Assembly (NCBI GenBank): GCA_014382465.1
Contig: JACNJP010000507.1
Location: 1 to 5,108, forward strand
Origin: Planctomycetota bacterium
GTDB lineage: Bacteria > Planctomycetota > UBA1135
Direction of reading: 5' to 3'
Length of the DNA: 5,108 nucleotides
Shown here piece after piece: positions 1 through 4,558 of this stretch; positions within the stretch are counted from its first letter, which is position 1; every line of letters starts with the position of its first letter. The translations under genes were made by a program, and so were the position numbers. The notes under the pieces are model-generated. The model was not told the DNA's origin. It searched no databases and was given only the letters and a program-made list of their open reading frames with translations.

Positions 1-322
1 GGGCGCGCGGGACCGCGCCCTTCCGCCCCGGGCGGTGCGGCCCTTCCCCGCCGGTCAGCTCGTGGTTGAGGAGCCGGAGGAACTCGCTGGCGCGGAAGCA
101 CCGCAGCTCCTCCAGGAGCGGCGCCGAGGAAACGGCGACGATCAGCTTGCTGGCGCGGAAGGACACCGGCCGGGCGCGCTTGGCGAAGGCCTCGGGGACG
201 ACGCGCTCCCAGGCCTCGAAGACGGCCCGGTGCTCGAGCCGCCGCCCGAGGCCGCGCGCCTGCATCACGGAGCTGAGCAACTCCCGGATCAGGGTCGGCT
301 GGCTGCGGCGGGGGGCGGGCAA
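1..322 (-). CDS. dciA: DUF721/DciA-family protein, probable replicative-helicase loading factor (3' end cut by window)
   Basis: DciA proteins help load the replicative helicase DnaB in bacteria without DnaC/DnaI-type loaders. The first 107 residues are visible and the frame is open to the window edge. They show the DUF721 core: a helical N-terminus (residues 10-30), a conserved tryptophan in WERVVPEAFAKRA (38-50; the family usually has W..VVG, so a proline replaces the glycine), a beta strand KLIVAVSSAPLLEEL (59-73), and a helix ending FLRLLNHEL (81-89). After residue 90 the sequence turns Gly/Arg/Pro-rich, like the variable tails of this family. The chosen start is TTG at 322, seven bases after the dnaN stop. 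An in-frame stop at 353-355 rules out a longer form, and no ATG lies between. Later in-frame starts (GTG/ATG, residues 19-20) would remove the first helix. No clear Shine-Dalgarno is seen, so coupling to dnaN translation is likely. The family call rests on pattern recognition. Confidence 0.72.
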   Translation of the reverse strand, partial: MPAPRRSQPTLIRELLSSVMQARGLGRRLEHRAVFEAWERVVPEAFAKRARPVSFRASKLIVAVSSAPLLEELRCFRASEFLRLLNHELTGGEGPHRPGRKGAVPRA

Positions 323-329
323 GGTTGGA

Positions 330-1460
330 TCAGGAGAAGGTCGAGAGCGGCATCACGACGTACTCGTAGTCCTCGCCGAGGATCAGCTTGGCCGGGCGCG
401 TGGCCTCCTCCATCAGCAGCTCGACCTGCTCGGTGTGGGCGGCCTTGAGGCCGTCCAGCAGGTAGGCCGGGTTGAAGGCCGCCGTGAACCCGGCGCCGGA
501 GTAGTCGACCTCGATCTTCGAGGCGGTCCGGCCGCGGCCCTCGTGCTCGGCGGAGATCTCCATCGAGTCGGAGCTGACCGCCACCCGCACCACCGCGGCG
601 GCGTCCTGGGTCAGGTGGCTGGCCAGCCGCAGCTTGCGCGTCAGCGACTCGCGGTGGACGCGCACCAGGTGCTTGCCGTCCTGTGGGATGACGTTGCCGT
701 AGTTCGGGTACTCGCCCTCGAGCACGCGGCCGAAGGACTCGAGCTTGCCGATGCGGAAGCCGACGCGGTTGCCGAGGAAGAACACCTCGATCAGGTCGGC
801 CTGCTCGTCCTGGCCGAAGCGCACGATCTGGTCGAGCATCTTCGGCAGCAGCACCGAGCGCTGGCGGCCGTCGCCCTGCACGGCGCTGCGGCGGATCACC
901 GCCAGCCGCCGGCCGTCGGTGCCGACCATGGTCATCTCGCCGTCCTGGACCTCGAACAGCACGCCCTCGGTGGCGAAGCGCGAGTCGTGGACCCGCGAGG
1001 TGGCGAAGCGGGTGCTGCTGACCATCTGCATGAAGACGTCCTTCTCGATGGTCACGTCAGGGTCACGGTCGATCGCCGGGACCGGCGGGAAGCCCTCGGG
1101 CTCGAGCGACCCCGACCCGCTGCTCTCCATCGTCACGAGGGTGCAGCGGTCCTCGCCGCCGACGATCTCGAACTGCCCGGAGTCGGTCAGCGAGACGTTG
1201 ACGGCATCGGCCTCGAGGTCCTTGAAGACGTCGACCAGCTCGCGGCCCGGGACCAGCGCCCAGCCGGGCTCGTCGATCTGGACGTCGTCCAGCCGGTAGC
1301 GCACGGCGATGTCGAGGTCGCTGGCGATGACGACGAGCTGGTCGTTGCTGGCTTCGACCAGCACGCCGCCGAGGACCGGGCGGCTCGGCTTGCGGTCGAT
1401 GGCCATCTCGACGCGCTGGAGCGCGTCTCGGAATGCGGAACGGTCGATCAGGAATTTCAT
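330..1460 (-). CDS. dnaN: DNA polymerase III beta subunit (sliding clamp)
   Basis: DnaN forms the dimeric ring that tethers DNA polymerase III and other replication and repair proteins to DNA. The product is 376 residues, normal for a three-domain clamp. It opens with MKFLIDRSAF and has the domain 1 pattern KPSRPVLGGVLVEA (24-37) and SDLDIAVR (47-54). TDGRRLAVIRRSA (181-193) matches the highly conserved TDGhRLA motif of domain 2. LEGEYPNYGNVIP (247-259) matches the family motif before domain 3, and the C-terminus YVVMPLSTFS matches the usual YVIMPM-R end with a few extra residues. ATG at 1460 gives the family N-terminus. The open frame continues upstream, but residues before it look non-coding and contain no other ATG in the leader. 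No convincing Shine-Dalgarno precedes this ATG. The gene follows dnaA across a 355-bp spacer with its own promoter candidate, and dciA follows it after 7 bp. Confidence 0.97.
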   Translation of the reverse strand: MKFLIDRSAFRDALQRVEMAIDRKPSRPVLGGVLVEASNDQLVVIASDLDIAVRYRLDDVQIDEPGWALVPGRELVDVFKDLEADAVNVSLTDSGQFEIVGGEDRCTLVTMESSGSGSLEPEGFPPVPAIDRDPDVTIEKDVFMQMVSSTRFATSRVHDSRFATEGVLFEVQDGEMTMVGTDGRRLAVIRRSAVQGDGRQRSVLLPKMLDQIVRFGQDEQADLIEVFFLGNRVGFRIGKLESFGRVLEGEYPNYGNVIPQDGKHLVRVHRESLTRKLRLASHLTQDAAAVVRVAVSSDSMEISAEHEGRGRTASKIEVDYSGAGFTAAFNPAYLLDGLKAAHTEQVELLMEEATRPAKLILGEDYEYVVMPLSTFS

Positions 1461-1500
1461 CTGGCGGTGCGGTTCTTCTGTAAGGATGAAGAAAGAATTG

Positions 1501-1521
1501 CCGCCTTCACAGTATAGGCGG
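1501..1521. repeat. Short inverted repeat bracketing the dnaN -10 box
   Basis: CCGCCT (1501-1506) and AGGCGG (1516-1521) are perfect 6-bp inverted arms with a 9-base loop. The putative -10 hexamer TATACT (minus strand, 1516-1511) lies within it. It could be an operator or a weak hairpin at the transcription start. It may also be chance in high-GC DNA. Confidence 0.35.
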
Positions 1522-1538
1522 CCCCAGAACGTGGAGAA
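1511..1538 (-). promoter_or_regulatory. Putative sigma70-type promoter of dnaN
   Basis: On the minus strand, TATACT (1516-1511) matches five of six bases of the -10 consensus. TTCTCC (1538-1533), 16 bases upstream, matches the -35 consensus only weakly (three of six). A start about 7 bases past the -10 would give a leader of roughly 40-45 nucleotides before the dnaN ATG. The -35 hexamer coincides with the weak DnaA-box-like TTCTCCACG (1538-1530), so DnaA could influence this promoter. The -10 match stands out in this GC-rich spacer; the rest is inference. Confidence 0.45.
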
Positions 1539-1554
1539 AGCAGGTTCCGATATC

Positions 1555-1581
1555 CCAAACCTTTCCATGGAAAGGGTTTGG
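1555..1581. repeat. 27-bp near-perfect palindrome in the dnaA-dnaN spacer
   Basis: The core CCTTTCCATGGAAAGG (1560-1575) is a perfect 16-bp palindrome. The next arms, CCAAA (1555-1559) and TTTGG (1577-1581), also pair once the single extra G at 1576 is looped out, giving 13 paired positions per arm. No T-tract follows on either strand, so it is not an obvious intrinsic terminator. It lies between the DnaA-box-like sites at 1530-1538 and 1606-1614 and upstream of the dnaN promoter candidate. A binding site for a dimeric regulator or origin protein is the simplest reading. Confidence 0.7.
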
Positions 1582-1605
1582 AGGTACCGACTGGCCGCAC
1601 CGGGG

Positions 1606-1614
1606 GGTGGATAA
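1606..1614 (-). promoter_or_regulatory. DnaA-box-like site TTATCCACC
   Basis: On the minus strand the 9-mer differs from the consensus TTATCCACA only at the last base. It is the only site in the spacer with the full TTATCCAC core. Confidence 0.55.
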
Positions 1615-1698
1615 GGCGGGACTTCCCGAGGACGGGCCGGGGAGCATTTCGGGGTTCTCCCCAGGCCGCCGCGGAGCCCCCCGGCGAGCCTGGAGAGG

Positions 1699-1707
1699 TG
1701 TGGAGAA
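1699..1707 (-). promoter_or_regulatory. DnaA-box-like site TTCTCCACA
   Basis: On the minus strand it is one mismatch (third base) from TTATCCACA. It lies 9 bp from the oppositely oriented site at 1717-1725, so the two form a convergent pair. Confidence 0.5.
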
Positions 1708-1716
1708 CCGGCCCCC

Positions 1717-1725
1717 TTGTCCACA
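1717..1725 (+). promoter_or_regulatory. DnaA-box-like site TTGTCCACA
   Basis: It is one mismatch (third base) from TTATCCACA. TTGTCCACA is a known preferred DnaA-box form in some high-GC bacteria such as Streptomyces, which suits the base composition here. A weaker similar 9-mer, TTCTCCACC, follows at 1739-1747 on the same strand. Confidence 0.55.
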
Positions 1726-1815
1726 GCTCCCCGGCAGTTTCTCCACCGGTTGTCCGCCAGCCGAGCACGCTCCGCCGCGGCCTGGGAAGGGCGCGCGGCG
1801 GGGCGAGGGGGAGGC

Positions 1816-3222
1816 TCACTTCTGCTCGAGGGCGAGGTGCCGGATCTGGCGCTCGAGGTCGGTGAGCGTCACGCCGAACTCGCTGTCGACGCGGCGCCGC
1901 TTCTCCATCCGCTCGATGGCGTAGAGCACCGTGGAGTGGTCGCGGCCGCCGAAGTGCCCGCCGATCTCGCCCAACGACAGCGGGGTCAGCTGGCGCGCCA
2001 GGAACATCGCGATCTGGCGCGGGAAGACGATCGACTGGGTGCGCCGCTTCGACTGCAGGTCGCTGATCCGGACCGCGAAGTGGCGGCAGATGACGTCCAG
2101 GACGTCGTCCATGCGGACGGCGCGGTTCTGGTTGCTGAAGGTGGCCGAGAGCACCTGGCGCGCCAGGCCGACGTCCACGGCGCGGCCGAACAGGCTCGCC
2201 ATGGCGGTGAGCTTGGTCAGCGAACCCTCGAGCTCGCGGACGTTGTTCTCGATGTGCTCGGCGATGTAGCGGGCGACGTCGCGCGGCACCTCCATCCCCA
2301 TCCGCTCCGCTTTCGCCTGCAGGATCGCCACCCGCGTCTCGAAGCAGGGAGGCTCGATCTCGGCCACCAATCCCCATTTGAAGCGGCTGACGAGCCGCTC
2401 CTGAAGCTGCGGGATGTCCTCCGGCGAGGAGTCGCTCGACAGCACGATCTGCTTGCGGGCGTTGTGCAGCGTGTTGAAGGTGTGGAAGAACTCCTCCTGG
2501 GTCCGCGCCTTGTTGGCGAGCAGGTGGATGTCGTCCACCACCAGGACGTCGGCGTTGCGGTAGCGGTTGCGGAAGGAGTTGAGGTTGCCGTGCTGCAGGG
2601 CGCCGATGAAGTGGTTGACGAACTCCTCGCAGGAGAGGAGCACGATCTTCTGGTCGGGCTGGTCACCGAGCAGCTGGTGGGCGATGCCCTGGAGCAGGTG
2701 GGTCTTCCCCAGCCCGACCGAGCCGTGCAGGAAGAAGGGGTTGAAGGCCGCCGCCGGGCGGTCGGCCACGCCGCGGGCGGCGGCGTGGGCGAAGCGGTTG
2801 CAGGGTCCGACGACGTAGTTCTCGAAGCAGTAGTCCGAGTTGAGGATCAGCGGCGGAGCCGGGATCTCGTCGGCGCCGGCCGCGTCGCGGACGGGCTCCT
2901 TCCGCTTCACCACGAGGCAGGCCTCGACGGGCGGGGCGTCGGCATCCGGCAACCCCTTGGGCTCCTCGGCGAGGGCCGGAGGCCCGGACGGATGGTGTTC
3001 GAGTTCGCAGTGGGGGACGCCGAGGATCGAACGGATCGCGTCCAGGTAGTTCTCGCGGATCCACTCGAGATGCAGGCGAGAAGGGACCGCCAGGGTGGCG
3101 GTTTCCGGACCGAGGGACAGGATCTTGGCGTCGCTCAGCCACCGCTCCACTTCGTCGTGCCCGAGCTTGGCGCGCAGTTCGGATAACGCGTGCTGCCAGG
3201 TGCTAGTGATCTCGCTGAGCAA
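1816..3222 (-). CDS. dnaA: Chromosomal replication initiator protein DnaA
   Basis: DnaA is the AAA+ ATPase that binds DnaA boxes, opens oriC and recruits the helicase; it usually also represses its own gene. The product is 468 residues, normal for the family. Residues 1-70 form domain I (STWQHALSELRAKLG, then WLSDAKI), and about 70-125 are a Pro/Ala/Glu-rich linker. The AAA+ domain has Walker A GSVGLGKT (167-174, Lys173), Walker B VLVVDDIH (226-233), a sensor I region SSD (262-264), the SRFKWGL motif with a conserved arginine (279-285), and sensor II region NVRELEGSL. C-terminal domain IV has SKRRTQSIVFPRQIAMFLAR and the DnaA signature GGRDHSTV (425-432), which contacts the box. TTG at 3222 is chosen because TAGGAG lies seven bases upstream and translation begins right at domain I. 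The open frame runs 29 codons further to an ATG at 3309, but that part is unlike DnaA. It is flanked by the desulfurase gene and the candidate oriC. Confidence 0.97.
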   Translation of the reverse strand: MLSEITSTWQHALSELRAKLGHDEVERWLSDAKILSLGPETATLAVPSRLHLEWIRENYLDAIRSILGVPHCELEHHPSGPPALAEEPKGLPDADAPPVEACLVVKRKEPVRDAAGADEIPAPPLILNSDYCFENYVVGPCNRFAHAAARGVADRPAAAFNPFFLHGSVGLGKTHLLQGIAHQLLGDQPDQKIVLLSCEEFVNHFIGALQHGNLNSFRNRYRNADVLVVDDIHLLANKARTQEEFFHTFNTLHNARKQIVLSSDSSPEDIPQLQERLVSRFKWGLVAEIEPPCFETRVAILQAKAERMGMEVPRDVARYIAEHIENNVRELEGSLTKLTAMASLFGRAVDVGLARQVLSATFSNQNRAVRMDDVLDVICRHFAVRISDLQSKRRTQSIVFPRQIAMFLARQLTPLSLGEIGGHFGGRDHSTVLYAIERMEKRRRVDSEFGVTLTDLERQIRHLALEQK

Positions 3223-3229
3223 GGGGGGG

Positions 3230-3235
3230 CTCCTA
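3230..3235 (-). promoter_or_regulatory. Ribosome binding site of dnaA, followed by a C7 tract
   Basis: TAGGAG on the minus strand (3235-3230) is a strong Shine-Dalgarno match. It is separated from the TTG start at 3222 by seven cytosines (3229-3223), and this spacing decides the TTG start. Because the whole spacer is a homopolymer, slippage would change the SD-to-start distance without touching the coding frame. Confidence 0.75.
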
Positions 3236-3257
3236 AAAACTGGGGAGGTAGGGGTCG

Positions 3258-3288
3258 CCCTAAGTCCTTTAATTAAAAGGATTAAGGG
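3258..3288. repeat. AT-rich 31-bp imperfect inverted repeat upstream of dnaA
   Basis: On the minus strand, CCCTTAATCC (3288-3279) and GGACTTAGGG (3267-3258) are inverted arms agreeing at 8 of 10 positions. They flank TTTTAATTAAA, which is itself palindromic except for one extra T. The element lies 35 bp before the dnaA start and is far more AT-rich than its surroundings. It could be an operator on the dnaA promoter or a duplex-unwinding element. No T-run follows the second arm, so it does not look like a terminator. Confidence 0.6.
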
Positions 3289-3309
3289 GCGTCGAACAAG
3301 ACTGACCAA
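3281..3309 (-). promoter_or_regulatory. Possible dnaA promoter
   Basis: On the minus strand, TTGGTC (3309-3304) and CTTAAT (3286-3281) are spaced by 17 bases. They match the sigma70 hexamers at three and four of six positions, so this is a weak call. The transcription start would fall inside the 3258-3288 inverted repeat and give a leader of about 50 nucleotides. No terminator separates the upstream desulfurase gene, so read-through from parA and the desulfurase is also possible. Confidence 0.3.
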
Positions 3310-3365
3310 GCTATCCCTTCCCGCAGTGGCGGCGCCAACGAAAAGATGTCGATCACTTCAAGTCG

Positions 3366-3374
3366 TTGTTCACA
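3366..3374 (+). promoter_or_regulatory. DnaA-box-like site upstream of dnaA (TTGTTCACA)
   Basis: The 9-mer is one mismatch (third base) from the degenerate consensus TTATNCACA. It lies 144 bp upstream of the dnaA start and 5 bp beyond the desulfurase stop. DnaA boxes in front of dnaA commonly mediate autoregulation. It is a single site, so chance is possible. Confidence 0.45.
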
Positions 3375-3379
3375 GGATC

Positions 3380-4558
3380 CTAGCGTTTTCCGCATTTGTA
3401 AACGCGGCGCAGGACCTGGCACAGGCGGCCGCCGGCATCCTCCCCTTCGGCCCTCCCCTGGCCCCAGCCGAAGCTCACCCTGACCGTTGCCCGCGCTAGC
3501 TTTAGGTCGAGTCCGCAGGCGCGGAGGACCGGGGAGGGTTGGGAGGAGCCGCTGGAACAGGCGGATCCGGAAGAGAGCGCCAGCCCTTCGGCGTCGCAGG
3601 CGGGCAGGAGCCCGCGGCCGTCGATGCCGGCGAAGCTCAGGTTGAGGGTGTTGGGGAGGGTGGGCTCTCCGGCGGGCGGATGGTTCTCCTGAAGCCGGGC
3701 GCCCGCCGGCAGATCTTTGGCGGCGAAGAAGCCGCGGACCTCCCCCATCATGGCCCGGCAGGCTTCCCGGGTCTGCAAAGAGAAGGAATCCTGATCCCTG
3801 GCGGCGAGTTCCATGGCACAGGCGAAAGCCGCCGCGAGTTCGGGAGATTCCGTTCCCGGACGGATTCCCCGCTGCTGACCGCCGCCCGCCAGGACCGGGT
3901 CCAGGAGGGCGTCATCCCGCACCTGGAGGACCGCGATGCCCTTCGGCGCCCGGAACTTGTGCCCGGAGAGGACCAGGGTGGAGGCCTGAGCCAGGCGCGG
4001 GTCCCACGGCAGTTTGCCGAAGCCCTGGGCCCCGTCGCAGTGGAAGTGGACGGCGCCGGGCAGGGATTCGGGCAAGGGCTGGACCGCCCCGGTCTCGTTG
4101 TTGGCCCACTGGAGGGCCAGGAGCGCGGGTCCGCAGTCGAGGGCTTCGGTCAGCTCCTCGGCCGACAGGCGAGCGCATGGGTCGAGGCCGAGGCAGACCA
4201 GCGGGAAGCCCTCCTGCTGCAGCAGCCTCAGCGGCGAGAGCACCGCCGGGTGCTCCGCCAGGGAGCTGATCAGGCGCGGTTTGGGTCCGTTCAGGCGCTC
4301 GAGGGCCCGCGCCGCGCCCAGGACCGCCAAGTTGTTGGCCTCGGTGGCGCTGCCGCAGAACAGGACCTCGCGCGCGTTGCAGCGCAGGACCGCCGCGACC
4401 CGGTCCCTGGCCTGCTCCAGGACGGCCTGGGCATGGCGTCCCGGCCGGTGCAGGGACGCGGGGTTGGCGGGGGCCTCACGAACCGCCCGCATCCAAGTCT
4501 CCGCCGCCTCCGGGTGAACCGGCGCCCCGGCGTTGAAGTCGAGATAGAGGCTATCCAG
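3380..4558 (-). CDS. Cysteine desulfurase, NifS/IscS type (group I), probable CTG start
   Basis: These PLP enzymes take sulfur from L-cysteine as an enzyme persulfide for Fe-S clusters, tRNA thiolation or cofactors. From the CTG start the product is 392 residues, typical of the family. Visible motifs are YLDFNAGAP (5-13), SATEANN (70-76), AEHPAV with the PLP-stacking histidine (His103), WANNETG (151-157), HCDGAQ (173-178, Asp175 for the PLP nitrogen), SGHKF with the Schiff-base Lys201, GGGQQRGIRPGTES, and the catalytic loop SSGSACSSG (329-337, Cys334). NAGAP replaces the usual NATTP, and RAPKG the usual GPKG. No ATG, GTG or TTG precedes YLDFN at a sensible distance. CTG at 4558 has GGGAG seven bases upstream and gives the standard N-terminus. 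The alternative ATG at 4732 would overlap parA by about 180 bp with a low-complexity Pro/Arg-rich leader. Its partner is not visible, so I cannot say whether it serves Fe-S assembly or tRNA thiolation. Confidence 0.9.
   Translation of the reverse strand: MDSLYLDFNAGAPVHPEAAETWMRAVREAPANPASLHRPGRHAQAVLEQARDRVAAVLRCNAREVLFCGSATEANNLAVLGAARALERLNGPKPRLISSLAEHPAVLSPLRLLQQEGFPLVCLGLDPCARLSAEELTEALDCGPALLALQWANNETGAVQPLPESLPGAVHFHCDGAQGFGKLPWDPRLAQASTLVLSGHKFRAPKGIAVLQVRDDALLDPVLAGGGQQRGIRPGTESPELAAAFACAMELAARDQDSFSLQTREACRAMMGEVRGFFAAKDLPAGARLQENHPPAGEPTLPNTLNLSFAGIDGRGLLPACDAEGLALSSGSACSSGSSQPSPVLRACGLDLKLARATVRVSFGWGQGRAEGEDAGGRLCQVLRRVYKCGKR

Larger units (their letters stand above)
1461..1815. 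other. dnaA-dnaN intergenic region, candidate replication origin (oriC)
   Basis: This spacer has no gene I can support. It contains at least three 9-mers one mismatch from the DnaA box TTATCCACA: TTATCCACC (1606-1614, minus), TTCTCCACA (1699-1707, minus) and TTGTCCACA (1717-1725, plus). Weaker matches lie at 1530-1538, 1655-1663 and 1739-1747. Boxes in the right part point inward toward each other (1699 minus, 1717 plus). The segment around 1480-1500 is A/T-richer than its surroundings and could be an unwinding element, although it would overlap the dnaN leader. A 27-bp near-palindrome lies at 1555-1581. The dnaA-dnaN spacer is a common oriC location across bacteria. The call is inference from box clustering and position; in some lineages the origin lies upstream of dnaA or elsewhere. 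Confidence 0.6.

Noticed and set aside
1..20. Inverted repeat GGGCGCG / CGCGCCC at the window edge
   Set aside because: It lies within the dciA coding sequence in very GC-rich DNA, has no T-tract, and is expected by chance at this composition.
66..1517. Long plus-strand open frame (483 codons) opposite dnaN
   Set aside because: It is the antisense shadow of dnaN: high GC removes stops, and the translation is low-complexity (Arg/Ala/Leu/Asp/His-rich) with no family resemblance.
1461..1815. Small gene or structured RNA in the dnaA-dnaN spacer
   Set aside because: Open frames here are continuations of dnaN or dnaA shadows without a start and RBS of their own, and no tRNA-like or riboswitch-like fold is apparent.
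1717..3186. Plus-strand open frame (489 codons) opposite dnaA
   Set aside because: It mirrors dnaA on the other strand, with repetitive Val/Glu/Leu/Asp composition and no recognisable domain; dnaA itself is unambiguous.
3223..3309. 29-residue N-terminal extension of DnaA from an ATG at 3309
   Set aside because: It crosses the putative promoter, the inverted repeat and a strong SD, and resembles no DnaA N-terminus.
3383..3405. 6-bp inverted repeat (GCGTTT / AAACGC) at the 3' end of the desulfurase gene, as a terminator
   Set aside because: The stem is short, the loop is 11 bases, there is no T-run, and it lies within the coding sequence.
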